64,000 nt of DNA. Origin: Rattus norvegicus. Taxonomy: Eukaryota; Chordata; Mammalia; Rodentia; Muridae. Below, piece by piece: positions 26,055-40,909 of the stretch. The stretch covers positions 26,144,001 through 26,208,000 of the forward strand of contig NC_086038.1 in NCBI RefSeq assembly GCF_036323735.1. Reading direction: 5' to 3'. Within the stretch, counting starts at the first letter, position 1; each line of letters opens with the position of its first letter. The position numbers and the translations under genes are program-made. The notes beneath the pieces were generated by a model. That model saw nothing but the letters and a program-made list of their open reading frames with translations. It was not told where the DNA came from and ran no database searches.

Positions 26055-28191
26055 CTATATCTTGAAATCTACACTTCGTACAATTGAATCCCGCTCGGAA
26101 GTAAGAGAATTCGCTGAGAAAATGCAGGTCCATTCGTGAAAATTTTCCCTGGTAATATACAGAGAACTATGCCTGATACAAGTGAGTTCCCGTTGGAAGG
26201 AATAGAATACGCTAAGAAACAATAGCTCCATTTCTGAAAACTTTCCCACTCTATGTCTTGAATACTACACCTGATGCAAGGGAATCCCGCTTGGAACGAA
26301 GAGAATCCGATTAAAAAGTGCAGTTCCAATCACGAAAATTTCCCCTGCCTATATCTTGAAATCTACAGTTCCTACAAGTGAATCCCGTAGGAACGAAGAG
26401 AATTTGCTTAGAAAGTGCAGCTCCGTTTGCGAAAACCTTCCCTGCCTGTATAAAGAAAACTACGTCTGCTACAATAGATTCCCAGTGGAAACGAAGAGAA
26501 TTCGCTTAGAAAGTGCAGTTCCAATCACGAAAATGTCCCCCGCCTTTATCTTGAAATCTACGCTTTGTACAAGTAAATCCGCTTGAAAGGAAGAGAATTC
26601 GCTTAGAAACTGCAAATCCATTCGCGAAAATTTTCCCTGGGTATATATAGAGAACTATGCCTGATACAAGTGAGTCCGCCTTGGAACGTAGTGAATTCGC
26701 TTAGAAACAACAGCTCCATATCCGAAAAGTTTCCCACTCTATATCTTAGAAACTACGCTTCATGCAAGTCAGTCCAACTTGGAAGGAAGAGAATTCCCTT
26801 AAAAAGTGCAGTTCCAATCGCGAAAATTTCCGCTGCCTATATTATGAAATCTACGCTTCGTACAAGTGAGTCCCGCTTGGAACGAAGAGAATTCGCTTAG
26901 AAATTGCAGCTCCGTAAAGGAAAACTTTCCCTGGCTATATCATGAAAAATACGCCACTACAAGTGGTTCCCACGCTGAACGAAGGAATTCGCTTAGAAAC
27001 TATACCTCCGTTCGTGAAAAATTTCCATGCCTGTATCAAAAACCCTACGCCTGCTACAGTAGAGTCCGTCTTGGAAGGAAGAGAATTCTCTTAGAAACTG
27101 CAGCTACAATTGCGAAAATCTTCCCTGCCCATATCAACAAAACTATGCCATAGAGTCCCACTTGGAATGAAGAGAATTCGCTTACAGACTGCAGCTCCAA
27201 TTGTGAAAAACTGCCCAGAGTATATCTTGAAAACCATGCCTCGTACAAGTGAGTCCCGCTTCGAACGAAGACAATACGCTTAGAAACAGCATCTCCATTC
27301 GTGAAAATTTTCCCTCGCTATATATAGAGGACTATGCCTGATACAAGTGAGTCCGCCTTGGAACGTAGTGAATTCGCTTAGAAACAACAGCTTCATATCC
27401 GAAAAGTTTCCCACTCTATATCTTAGAAACTACGCTTCATGCAAGTGAGTCCCACTTGGAAGGAAGAGAATTCCCTTAAAAGGTGCAGTTCCAATCGCGA
27501 AAATTTCCGCTGCCTATATTATGAAATCTACGCTTCGTACAAGTGAGTCCCGCTTGGAATGAAGAGAATTCGCTTAGAAATTACAGCTCCGTAAAGGAAA
27601 ATTTTCCCTGGCTATATCATGAAAAATACGCCACTACAAGTGGTTCCCACTCGGAATGAAGAGAATTCGCTTAGAAACTATAGCTCCGTTCGTGAAAAAT
27701 TTCGATGCCTGTATCAAAACTCCTACGCCTGCTACAGTACAGTCCGTCTTGGAAGGAAGAGAATTCTCTTAGGAACTGCAGCTACAATTGCGAAAAACTT
27801 CCCTGCCCATATCAACAAAACTATGCCACAGAGTCCCACTTGGAATGAAGAGAATTCGCTTACAGACTGCAGCTCCAATTGTGAAAAACTGCCCAGAGTA
27901 TATCTTGAAAACCATGCCTCGTACAAGTGAGTCCCGCTTCGAACGAAGACAATACGCTTAGAAACAGCATCTCCATTCGTGAAAATTTTCCCTCGCTATA
28001 TATAGAGAACTATGCCTGATACAAGTGAGTCCGCTTTGGAACGTAGTGAATTCGCTTAGAAACAACAGCTCCATATCCGAAAAGTTTCCCACTCTATATC
28101 TTAAAAACTACGCCTCTTGCAAGTGAGTTCCACTTGGAAGGAAGAGAATTCGCTTAAAAAGTGCAGTTCCAATCGCGAAAATTTCCCCTGC
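26055..28191 (+). repeat. S unit 5, 22-mer, marked subtype
   Basis: 2137 bp, with the gtcagtccaac marker near 26768. Box-like sites: 26285-26301, 26871-26887, 27254-27270 and 27932-27948. Confidence 0.9.
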
Positions 28192-31006
28192 CTATATCTT
28201 GAAATCTACACTTCGTACAATTGAATCCCGCTCGGAAGTAAGAGAATTCGCTGAGAAAATGCAGGTCCATTCGTGAAAATTTTCCCTGGTAATATACAGA
28301 GAACTATGCCTGATACAAGTGAGTTCCCGTTGGAAGGAATAGAATACGCTAAGAAACAATAGCTCCATTTCTGAAAACTTTCCCACTCTATGTCTTGAAT
28401 ACTACACCTGATGCAAGGGAATCCCGCTTGGAACGAAGAGAATCCGATTAAAAAGTGCAGTTCCAATCACGAAAATTTCCCCTGCCTATATCTTGAAATC
28501 TACAGTTCCTACAAGTGAATCCCGTAGGAACGAAGAGAATTTGCTTAGAAAGTGCAGCTCCGTTTGCGAAAACCTTCCCTGCCTGTATAAAGAAAACTAC
28601 GTCTGCTACAATAGATTCCCAGTGGAAACGAAGAGAATTCGCTTAGAAAGTGCAGTTCCAATCACGAAAATGTCCCCCGCCTTTATCTTGAAATCTACGC
28701 TTTGTACAAGTAAATCCGCTTGAAAGGAAGAGAATTCGCTTAGAAACTGCAAATCCATTCGCGAAAATTTTCCCTGGGTATATATAGAGAACTATGCCTG
28801 ATACAAGTGAGTCCGCCTTGGAACGTAGTGAATTCGCTTAGAAACAACAGCTCCATATCCGAAAAGTTTCCCACTCTATATCTTAGAAACTACGCTTCAT
28901 GCAAGTGAGTCCCACTTGGAAGGAAGAGAATTCCCTTAAAAAGTGCAGTTCCAATCGCGAAAATTTCCGCTGCCTATATTATGAAATCTACGCTTCGTAC
29001 AAGTGAGTCCCGCTTGGAACGAAGAGAATTCGCTTAGAAATTGCAGCTCCGTAAAGGAAAACTTTCCCTGGCTATATCATGAAAAATACGCCACTACAAG
29101 TGGTTCCCACGCTGAACGAAGGAATTCGCTTAGAAACTATACCTCCGTTCGTGAAAAATTTCCATGCCTGTATCAAAAACCCTACGCCTGCTACAGTAGA
29201 GTCCGTCTTGGAAGGAAGAGAATTCTCTTAGAAACTGCAGCTACAATTGCGAAAAACTTCCCTGCCCATATCAACAAAACTATGCCATAGAGTCCCACTT
29301 GGAATGAAGAGAATTCGCTTACAGACTGCAGCTCCAATTGTGAAAAACTGCCCAGAGTATATCTTGAAAACCATGCCTCATACAAGTGAGTCCCGCTTCG
29401 AACGAAGACAATACGCTTAGAAACAGCATCTCCATTCGTGAAAATTTTCCCTCGCTATATATAGAGGACTATGCCTGATACAAGTGAGTCCGCCTTGGAA
29501 CGTAGTGAATTCGCTTAGAAACAACAGCTTCATATCCGAAAAGTTTCCCACTCTATATCTTAGAAACTACGCTTCATGCAAGTGAGTCCAACTTGGAAGG
29601 AAGAGAATTCCCTTAAAAGGTGCAGTTCCAATCGCGAAAATTTCCGCTGCCTATATTATGAAATCTACGCTTCGTACAAGTGAGTCCCGCTTGGAATGAA
29701 GAGAATTCGCTTAGAAATTACAGCTCCGTAAAGGAAAATTTTCCCTGGCTATATCATGAAAAATACGCCACTACAAGTGGTTCCCACTCGGAATGAAGAG
29801 AATTCGCTTAGAAACTATAGCTCCATTCGTGAAAAATTTCGATGCCTGTATCAAAACTCCTACGCCTGCTACAGTACAGTCCGTCTTGGAAGGAAGAGAA
29901 TTCTCTTAGGAACTGCAGCTACAATTGCGAAAAACTTCCCTGCCCATATCAACAAAACTATGCCACAGAGTCCCACTTGGAATGAAGAGAATTCGCTTAC
30001 AGACTGCAGCTCCAATTGTGAAAAACTGCCCAGAGTATATCTTGAAAACCATGCCTCGTACAAGTGAGTCCCGCTTCGAACGAAGACAATACGCTTAGAA
30101 ACAGCATCTCCATTCGTGAAAATTTTCCCTCGCTATATATAGAGAACTATGCCTGATACAAGTGAGTCCGCCTTGGAACGTAGTGAATTCGCTTAGAAAC
30201 AACAGCTTCATATCCGAAAAGTTTCCCACTCTATATCTTAGAAACTACGCTTCATGCAAGTGAGTCCCACTTGGAAGGAAGAGAATTCCCTTAAAAGGTG
30301 CAGTTCCAATCGCGAAAATTTCCGCTGCCTATATTATGAAATCTACGCTTCGTACAAGTGAGTCCCGCTTGGAACGAAGAGAATTCGCTTAGAAATTACA
30401 GCTCCGTAAAGGAAAACTTTCCCTGGCTATATCATGAAAAATACGCCACAACAAGTGGTTCCCACTCGGAATGAAGAGAATTCGCTTAGAAACTATAGCT
30501 CCGTTCGTGAAAAATTTCGATGCCTGTATCAAAACTCCTACGCCTGCTACAGTACAGTCCGTCTTGGAAGGAAGAGAATTCTCTTAGAAACTGCAGCTAC
30601 AATTGCGAAAAACTTCCCTGCCCATATCAACAAAACTATGCCACAGAGTCCCACTTGGAATGAAGAGAATTCGCTTACAGACTGCAGCTCCAATTGTGAA
30701 AAACTGCCCAGAGTATATCTTGAAAACCATGCCTCGTACAAGTGAGTCCCGCTTCGAACGAAGACAATACGCTTAGAAACAGCATCTCCATTCGTGAAAA
30801 TTTTCCCTCGCTATATATAGAGGACTATGCCTGATACAAGTGAGTCCGCCTTGGAACGTAGTGAATTCGCTTAGAAACAACAGCTTCATATCCGAAAAGT
30901 TTCCCACTCTATATCTTAGAAACTACGCCTCTTGCAAGTGAGTTCCACTTGGAAGGAAGAGAATTCGCTTAAAAAGTGCAGTTCCAATCGCGAAAATTTC
31001 CCCTGC
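28192..31006 (+). repeat. L unit 4, 29-mer
   Basis: 2815 bp, with both L subtype markers. Box-like sites: 28422-28438, 29008-29024, 29391-29407, 30069-30085, 30363-30379 and 30747-30763. Confidence 0.9.
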
Positions 31007-33142
31007 CTATATCTTGAAATCTACACTTCGTACAATTGAATCCCGCTCGGAAGTAAGAGAATTCGCTGAGAAAATGCAGGTCCATTCGTGAAAATTTTCC
31101 CTGGTAATATACAGAGAACTATGCCTGATACAAGTGAGTTCCCGTTGGAAGGAATAGAATACGCTAAGAAACAATAGCTCCATTTCTGAAAACTTTCCCA
31201 CTCTATGTCTTGAATACTACACCTGATGCAAGGGAATCCCGCTTGGAACGAAGAGAATCCGATTAAAAAGTGCAGTTCCAATCACGAAAATTTCCCCTGC
31301 CTATATCTTGAAATCTACAGTTCCTACAAGTGAATCCCGTAGGAACGAAGAGAATTTGCTTAGAAAGTGCAGCTCCGTTTGCGAAAACCTTCCCTGCCTG
31401 TATAAAGAAAACTACGTCTGCTACAATAGATTCCCAGTGGAAACGAAGAGAATTCGCTTAGAAAGTGCAGTTCCAATCACGAAAATGTCCCCCGCCTTTA
31501 TCTTGAAATCTACGCTTTGTACAAGTAAATCCGCTTGAAAGGAAGAGAATTCGCTTAGAAACTGCAAATCCATTCGCGAAAATTTTCCCTGGGTATATAT
31601 AGAGAACTATGCCTGATACAAGTGAGTCCGCCTTGGAACGTAGTGAATTCGCTTAGAAACAACAGCTCCATATCCGAAAAGTTTCCCACTCTATATCTTA
31701 GAAACTACGCTTCATGCAAGTCAGTCCAACTTGGAAGGAAGAGAATTCCCTTAAAAAGTGCAGTTCCAATCGCGAAAATTTCCGCTGCCTATATTATGAA
31801 ATCTACGCTTCGTACAAGTGAGTCCCGCTTGGAACGAAGAGAATTCGCTTAGAAATTGCAGCTCCGTAAAGGAAAACTTTCCCTGGCTATATCATGAAAA
31901 ATACGCCACTACAAGTGGTTCCCACGCTGAACGAAGGAATTCGCTTAGAAACTATACCTCCGTTCGTGAAAAATTTCCATGCCTGTATCAAAAACCTTCG
32001 CCTGCTACAGTAGAGTCCGTCTTGGAAGGAAGAGAATTCTCTTAGAAACTGCAGCTACAATTGCGAAAATCTTCCCTGCCCATATCAACAAAACTATGCC
32101 ATAGAGTCCCACTTGGAATGAAGAGAATTCGCTTACAGACTGCAGCTCCAATTGTGAAAAACTGCCCAGAGTATATCTTGAAAACCATGCCTCGTACAAG
32201 TGAGTCCCGCTTCGAACGAAGACAATACGCTTAGAAACAGCATCTCCATTCGTGAAAATTTTCCCTCGCTATATATAGAGGACTATGCCTGATACAAGTG
32301 AGTCCGCCTTGGAACGTAGTGAATTCGCTTAGAAACAACAGCTTCATATCCGAAAAGTTTCCCACTCTATATCTTAGAAACTACGCTTCATGCAAGTGAG
32401 TCCCACTTGGAAGGAAGAGAATTCCCTTAAAAGGTGCAGTTCCAATCGCGAAAATTTCCGCTGCCTATATTATGAAATCTACGCTTCGTACAAGTGAGTC
32501 CCGCTTGGAATGAAGAGAATTCGCTTAGAAATTACAGCTCCGTAAAGGAAAATTTTCCCTGGCTATATCATGAAAAATACGCCACTACAAGTGGTTCCCA
32601 CTCGGAATGAAGAGAATTCGCTTAGAAACTATAGCTCCGTTCGTGAAAAATTTCGATGCCTGTATCAAAACTCCTACGCCTGCTACAGTACAGTCCGTCT
32701 TGGAAGGAAGAGAATTCTCTTAGGAACTGCAGCTACAATTGCGAAAAACTTCCCTGCCCATATCAACAAAACTATGCCACAGAGTCCCACTTGGAATGAA
32801 GAGAATTCGCTTACAGACTGCAGCTCCAATTGTGAAAAACTGCCCAGAGTACATCTTGAAAACCATGCCTCGTACAAGTGAGTCCCGCTTCGAACGAAGA
32901 CAATACGCTTAGAAACAGCATCTCCATTCGTGAAAATTTTCCCTCGCTATATATAGAGAACTATGCCTGATACAAGTGAGTCCGCTTTGGAACGTAGTGA
33001 ATTCGCTTAGAAACAACAGCTCCATATCCGAAAAGTTTCCCACTCTATATCTTAAAAACTACGCCTCTTGCAAGTGAGTTCCACTTGGAAGGAAGAGAAT
33101 TCGCTTAAAAAGTGCAGTTCCAATCGCGAAAATTTCCCCTGC
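31007..33142 (+). repeat. S unit 6, 22-mer, marked subtype
   Basis: 2136 bp. One base is missing near 31996 (aaaaccttcg where the other copies have aaaaccctacg), and a private t-to-c change gives gtacatcttg near 32850. Box-like sites: 31237-31253, 31823-31839, 32205-32221 and 32883-32899. Confidence 0.9.
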
Positions 33143-35957
33143 CTATATCTTGAAATCTACACTTCGTACAATTGAATCCCGCTCGGAAGTAAGAGAATTC
33201 GCTGAGAAAATGCAGGTCCATTCGTGAAAATTTTCCCTGGTAATATACAGAGAACTATGCCTGATACAAGTGAGTTCCCGTTTGAAGGAATAGAATACGC
33301 TAAGAAACAATAGCTCCATTTCTGAAAACTTTCCCACTCTATGTCTTGAATACTACACCTGATGCAAGGGAATCCCGCTTGGAACGAAGAGAATCCGATT
33401 AAAAAGTGCAGTTCCAATCACGAAAATTTCCCCTGCCTATATCTTGAAATCTACAGTTCCTACAAGTGAATCCCGTAGGAACGAAGAGAATTTGCTTAGA
33501 AAGTGCAGCTCCGTTTGCGAAAACCTTCCCTGCCTGTATAAAGAAAACTACGTCTGCTACAATAGATTCCCAGTGGAAACGAAGAGAATTCGCTTAGAAA
33601 GTGCAGTTCCAATCACGAAAATGTCCCCCGCCTTTATCTTGAAATCTACGCTTTGTACAAGTAAATCCGCTTGAAAGGAAGAGAATTCGCTTAGAAACTG
33701 CAAATCCATTCGCGAAAATTTTCCCTGGGTATATATAGAGAACTATGCCTGATACAAGTGAGTCCGCCTTGGAACGTAGTGAATTCGCTTAGAAACAACA
33801 GCTCCATATCCGAAAAGTTTCCCACTCTATATCTTAGAAACTACGCTTCATGCAAGTGAGTCCCACTTGGAAGGAAGAGAATTCCCTTAAAAAGTGCAGT
33901 TCCAATCGCGAAAATTTCCGCTGCCTATATTATGAAATCTACGCTTCGTACAAGTGAGTCCCGCTTGGAACGAAGAGAATTCGCTTAGAAATTGCAGCTC
34001 CGTAAAGGAAAACTTTCCCTGGCTATATCATGAAAAATACGCCACTACAAGTGGTTCCCACGCTGAACGAAGGAATTCGCTTAGAAACTATACCTCCGTT
34101 CGTGAAAAATTTCCATGCCTGTATCAAAAACCCTACGCCTGCTACAGTAGAGTCCGTCTTGGAAGGAAGAGAATTCTCTTAGAAACTGCAGCTACAATTG
34201 CGAAAAACTTCCCTGCCCATATCAACAAAACTATGCCATAGAGTCCCACTTGGAATGAAGAGAATTCGCTTACAGACTGCAGCTCCAATTGTGAAAAACT
34301 GCCCAGAGTATATCTTGAAAACCATGCCTCATACAAGTGAGTCCCGCTTCGAACGAAGACAATACGCTTAGAAACAGCATCTCCATTCGTGAAAATTTTC
34401 CCTCGCTATATATAGAGGACTATGCCTGATACAAGTGAGTCCGCCTTGGAACGTAGTGAATTCGCTTAGAAACAACAGCTTCATATCCGAAAAGTTTCCC
34501 ACTCTATATCTTAGAAACTACGCTTCATGCAAGTGAGTCCAACTTGGAAGGAAGAGAATTCCCTTAAAAGGTGCAGTTCCAATCGCGAAAATTTCCGCTG
34601 CCTATATTATGAAATCTACGCTTCGTACAAGTGAGTCCCGCTTGGAATGAAGAGAATTCGCTTAGAAATTACAGCTCCGTAAAGGAAAATTTTCCCTGGC
34701 TATATCATGAAAAATACGCCACTACAAGTGGTTCCCACTCGGAATGAAGAGAATTCGCTTAGAAACTATAGCTCCATTCGTGAAAAATTTCGATGCCTGT
34801 ATCAAAACTCCTACGCCTGCTACAGTACAGTCCGTCTTGGAAGGAAGAGAATTCTCTTAGGAACTGCAGCTACAATTGCGAAAAACTTCCCTGCCCATAT
34901 CAACAAAACTATGCCACAGAGTCCCACTTGGAATGAAGAGAATTCGCTTACAGACTGCAGCTCCAATTGTGAAAAACTGCCCAGAGTATATCTTGAAAAC
35001 CATGCCTCGTACAAGTGAGTCCCGCTTCGAACGAAGACAATACGCTTAGAAACAGCATCTCCATTCGTGAAAATTTTCCCTCGCTATATATAGAGAACTA
35101 TGCCTGATACAAGTGAGTCCGCCTTGGAACGTAGTGAATTCGCTTAGAAACAACAGCTTCATATCCGAAAAGTTTCCCACTCTATATCTTAGAAACTACG
35201 CTTCATGCAAGTGAGTCCCACTTGGAAGGAAGAGAATTCCCTTAAAAGGTGCAGTTCCAATCGCGAAAATTTCCGCTGCCTATATTATGAAATCTACGCT
35301 TCGTACAAGTGAGTCCCGCTTGGAACGAAGAGAATTCGCTTAGAAATTACAGCTCCGTAAAGGAAAACTTTCCCTGGCTATATCATGAAAAATACGCCAC
35401 AACAAGTGGTTCCCACTCGGAATGAAGAGAATTCGCTTAGAAACTATAGCTCCGTTCGTGAAAAATTTCGATGCCTGTATCAAAACTCCTACGCCTGCTA
35501 CAGTACAGTCCGTCTTGGAAGGAAGAGAATTCTCTTAGAAACTGCAGCTACAATTGCGAAAAACTTCCCTGCCCATATCAACAAAACTATGCCACAGAGT
35601 CCCACTTGGAATGAAGAGAATTCGCTTACAGACTGCAGCTCCAATTGTGAAAAACTGCCCAGAGTATATCTTGAAAACCATGCCTCGTACAAGTGAGTCC
35701 CGCTTCGAACGAAGACAATACGCTTAGAAACAGCATCTCCATTCGTGAAAATTTTCCCTCGCTATATATAGAGGACTATGCCTGATACAAGTGAGTCCGC
35801 CTTGGAACGTAGTGAATTCGCTTAGAAACAACAGCTTCATATCCGAAAAGTTTCCCACTCTATATCTTGGAAACTACGCCTCTTGCAAGTGAGTTCCACT
35901 TGGAAGGAAGAGAATTCGCTTAAAAAGTGCAGTTCCAATCGCGAAAATTTCCCCTGC
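33143..35957 (+). repeat. L unit 5, 29-mer
   Basis: 2815 bp, with both L subtype markers. Private changes: cgtttgaagg near 33280 and atcttggaaac near 35865. Box-like sites: 33373-33389, 33959-33975, 34342-34358, 35020-35036, 35314-35330 and 35698-35714. Confidence 0.9.
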
Positions 35958-38094
35958 CTATATCTTGAAATCTACACTTCGTACAATTGAATCCCGCTCG
36001 GAAGTAAGAGAATTCGCTGAGAAAATGCAGGTCCATTCGTGAAAATTTTCCCTGGTAATATACAGAGAACTATGCCTGATACAAGTGAGTTCCCGTTGGA
36101 AGGAATAGAATACGCTAAGAAACAATAGCTCCATTTCTGAAAACTTTCCCACTCTATGTCTTGAATACTACACCTGATGCAAGGGAATCCCGCTTGGAAC
36201 GAAGAGAATCCGATTAAAAAGTGCAGTTCCAATCACGAAAATTTCCCCTGCCTATATCTTGAAATCTACAGTTCCTACAAGTGAATCCCGTAGGAACGAA
36301 GAGAATTTGCTTAGAAAGTGCAGCTCCGTTTGCGAAAACCTTCCCTGCCTGTATAAAGAAAACTACGTCTGCTACAATAGATTCCCAGTGGAAACGAAGA
36401 GAATTCGCTTAGAAAGTGCAGTTCCAATCACGAAAATGTCCCCCGCCTTTATCTTGAAATCTACGCTTTGTACAAGTAAATCCGCTTGAAAGGAAGAGAA
36501 TTCGCTTAGAAACTGCAAATCCATTCGCGAAAATTTTCCCTGGGTATATATAGAGAACTATGCCTGATACAAGTGAGTCCGCCTTGGAACGTAGTGAATT
36601 CGCTTAGAAACAACAGCTCCATATCCGAAAAGTTTCCCACTCTATATCTTAGAAACTACGCTTCATGCAAGTCAGTCCAACTTGGAAGGAAGAGAATTCC
36701 CTTAAAAAGTGCAGTTCCAATCGCGAAAATTTCCGCTGCCTATATTATGAAATCTACGCTTCGTACAAGTGAGTCCCGCTTGGAACGAAGAGAATTCGCT
36801 TAGAAATTGCAGCTCCGTAAAGGAAAACTTTCCCTGGCTATATCATGAAAAATACGCCACTACAAGTGGTTCCCACGCTGAACGAAGGAATTCGCTTAGA
36901 AACTATACCTCCGTTCGTGAAAAATTTCCATGCCTGTATCAAAAACCCTACGCCTGCTACAGTAGAGTCCGTCTTGGAAGGAAGAGAATTCTCTTAGAAA
37001 CTGCAGCTACAATTGCGAAAATCTTCCCTGCCCATATCAACAAAACTATGCCATAGAGTCCCACTTGGAATGAAGAGAATTCGCTTACAGACTGCAGCTC
37101 CAATTGTGAAAAACTGCCCAGAGTATATCTTGAAAACCATGCCTCGTACAAGTGAGTCCCGCTTCGAACGAAGACAATACGCTTAGAAACAGCATCTCCA
37201 TTCGTGAAAATTTTCCCTCGCTATATATAGAGGACTATGCCTGATACAAGTGAGTCCGCCTTGGAACGTAGTGAATTCGCTTAGAAACAACAGCTTCATA
37301 TCCGAAAAGTTTCCCACTCTATATCTTAGAAACTACGCTTCATGCAAGTGAGTCCCACTTGGAAGGAAGAGAATTCCCTTAAAAGGTGCAGTTCCAATCG
37401 CGAAAATTTCCGCTGCCTATATTATGAAATCTACGCTTCGTACAAGTGAGTCCCGCTTGGAATGAAGAGAATTCGCTTAGAAATTACAGCTCCGTAAAGG
37501 AAAATTTTCCCTGGCTATATCATGAAAAATACGCCACTACAAGTGGTTCCCACTCGGAATGAAGAGAATTCGCTTAGAAACTATAGCTCCGTTCGTGAAA
37601 AATTTCGATGCCTGTATCAAAACTCCTACGCCTGCTACAGTACAGTCCGTCTTGGAAGGAAGAGAATTCTCTTAGGAACTGCAGCTACAATTGCGAAAAA
37701 CTTCCCTGCCCATATCAACAAAACTATGCCACAGAGTCCCACTTGGAATGAAGAGAATTCGCTTACAGACTGCAGCTCCAATTGTGAAAAACTGCCCAGA
37801 GTATATCTTGAAAACCATGCCTCGTACAAGTGAGTCCCGCTTCGAACGAAGACAATACGCTTAGAAACAGCATCTCCATTCGTGAAAATTTTCCCTCGCT
37901 ATATATAGAGAACTATGCCTGATACAAGTGAGTCCGCTTTGGAACGTAGTGAATTCGCTTAGAAACAACAGCTCCATATCCGAAAAGTTTCCCACTCTAT
38001 ATCTTAAAAACTACGCCTCTTGCAAGTGAGTTCCACTTGGAAGGAAGAGAATTCGCTTAAAAAGTGCAGTTCCAATCGCGAAAATTTCCCCTGC
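35958..38094 (+). repeat. S unit 7, 22-mer, marked subtype
   Basis: 2137 bp, last S unit with the gtcagtccaac marker (about 36671). Box-like sites: 36188-36204, 36774-36790, 37157-37173 and 37835-37851. Confidence 0.9.
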
Positions 38095-40909
38095 CTATAT
38101 CTTGAAATCTACACTTCGTACAATTGAATCCCGCTCGGAAGTAAGAGAATTCGCTGAGAAAATGCAGGTCCATTCGTGAAAATTTTCCCTGGTAATATAC
38201 AGAGAACTATGCCTGATACAAGTGAGTTCCCGTTGGAAGGAATAGAATACGCTAAGAAACAATAGCTCCATTTCTGAAAACTTTCCCACTCTATGTCTTG
38301 AATACTACACCTGATGCAAGGGAATCCCGCTTGGAACGAAGAGAATCCGATTAAAAAGTGCAGTTCCAATCACGAAAATTTCCCCTGCCTATATCTTGAA
38401 ATCTACAGTTCCTACAAGTGAATCCCGTAGGAACGAAGAGAATTTGCTTAGAAAGTGCAGCTCCGTTTGCGAAAACCTTCCCTGCCTGTATAAAGAAAAC
38501 TACGTCTGCTACAATAGATTCCCAGTGGAAACGAAGAGAATTCGCTTAGAAAGTGCAGTTCCAATCACGAAAATGTCCCCCGCCTTTATCTTGAAATCTA
38601 CGCTTTGTACAAGTAAATCCGCTTGAAAGGAAGAGAATTCGCTTAGAAACTGCAAATCCATTCGCGAAAATTTTCCCTGGGTATATATAGAGAACTATGC
38701 CTGATACAAGTGAGTCCGCCTTGGAACGTAGTGAATTCGCTTAGAAACAACAGCTCCATATCCGAAAAGTTTCCCACTCTATATCTTAGAAACTACGCTT
38801 CATGCAAGTGAGTCCCACTTGGAAGGAAGAGAATTCCCTTAAAAAGTGCAGTTCCAATCGCGAAAATTTCCGCTGCCTATATTATGAAATCTACGCTTCG
38901 TACAAGTGAGTCCCGCTTGGAACGAAGAGAATTCGCTTAGAAATTGCAGCTCCGTAAAGGAAAACTTTCCCTGGCTATATCATGAAAAATACGCCACTAC
39001 AAGTGGTTCCCACGCTGAACGAAGGAATTCGCTTAGAAACTATACCTCCGTTCGTGAAAAATTTCCATGCCTGTATCAAAAACCCTACGCCTGCTACAGT
39101 AGAGTCCGTCTTGGAAGGAAGAGAATTCTCTTAGAAACTGCAGCTACAATTGCGAAAAACTTCCCTGCCCATATCAACAAAACTATGCCATAGAGTCCCA
39201 CTTGGAATGAAGAGAATTCGCTTACAGACTGCAGCTCCAATTGTGAAAAACTGCCCAGAGTATATCTTGAAAACCATGCCTCATACAAGTGAGTCCCGCT
39301 TCGAACGAAGACAATACGCTTAGAAACAGCATCTCCATTCGTGAAAATTTTCCCTCGCTATATATAGAGGACTATGCCTGATACAAGTGAGTCCGCCTTG
39401 GAACGTAGTGAATTCGCTTAGAAACAACAGCTTCATATCCGAAAAGTTTCCCACTCTATATCTTAGAAACTACGCTTCATGCAAGTGAGTCCAACTTGGA
39501 AGGAAGAGAATTCCCTTAAAAGGTGCAGTTCCAATCGCGAAAATTTCCGCTGCCTATATTATGAAATCTACGCTTCGTACAAGTGAGTCCCGCTTGGAAT
39601 GAAGAGAATTCGCTTAGAAATTACAGCTCCGTAAAGGAAAATTTTCCCTGGCTATATCATGAAAAATACGCCACTACAAGTGGTTCCCACTCGGAATGAA
39701 GAGAATTCGCTTAGAAACTATAGCTCCATTCGTGAAAAATTTCGATGCCTGTATCAAAACTCCTACGCCTGCTACAGTACAGTCCGTCTTGGAAGGAAGA
39801 GAATTCTCTTAGGAACTGCAGCTACAATTGCGAAAAACTTCCCTGCCCATATCAACAAAACTATGCCACAGAGTCCCACTTGGAATGAAGAGAATTCGCT
39901 TACAGACTGCAGCTCCAATTGTGAAAAACTGCCCAGAGTATATCTTGAAAACCATGCCTCGTACAAGTGAGTCCCGCTTCGAACGAAGACAATACGCTTA
40001 GAAACAGCATCTCCATTCGTGAAAATTTTCCCTCGCTATATATAGAGAACTATGCCTGATACAAGTGAGTCCGCCTTGGAACGTAGTGAATTCGCTTAGA
40101 AACAACAGCTTCATATCCGAAAAGTTTCCCACTCTATATCTTAGAAACTACGCTTCATGCAAGTGAGTCCCACTTGGAAGGAAGAGAATTCCCTTAAAAG
40201 GTGCAGTTCCAATCGCGAAAATTTCCGCTGCCTATATTATGAAATCTACGCTTCGTACAAGTGAGTCCCGCTTGGAACGAAGAGAATTCGCTTAGAAATT
40301 ACAGCTCCGTAAAGGAAAACTTTCCCTGGCTATATCATGAAAAATACGCCACAACAAGTGGTTCCCACTCGGAATGAAGAGAATTCGCTTAGAAACTATA
40401 GCTCCGTTCGTGAAAAATTTCGATGCCTGTATCAAAACTCCTACGCCTGCTACAGTACAGTCCGTCTTGGAAGGAAGAGAATTCTCTTAGAAACTGCAGC
40501 TACAATTGCGAAAAACTTCCCTGCCCATATCAACAAAACTATGCCACAGAGTCCCACTTGGAATGAAGAGAATTCGCTTACAGACTGCAGCTCCAATTGT
40601 GAAAAACTGCCCAGAGTATATCTTGAAAACCATGCCTCGTACAAGTGAGTCCCGCTTCGAACGAAGACAATACGCTTAGAAACAGCATCTCCATTCGTGA
40701 AAATTTTCCCTCGCTATATATAGAGGACTATGCCTGATACAAGTGAGTCCGCCTTGGAACGTAGTGAATTCGCTTAGAAACAACAGCTTCATATCCGAAA
40801 AGTTTCCCACTCTATATCTTAGAAACTACGCCTCTTGCAAGTGAGTTCCACTTGGAAGGAAGAGAATTCGCTTAAAAAGTGCAGTTCCAATCGCGAAAAT
40901 TTCCCCTGC
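38095..40909 (+). repeat. L unit 6, 29-mer
   Basis: 2815 bp, last of the five marked L units. Box-like sites: 38325-38341, 38911-38927, 39294-39310, 39972-39988, 40266-40282 and 40650-40666. Confidence 0.9.
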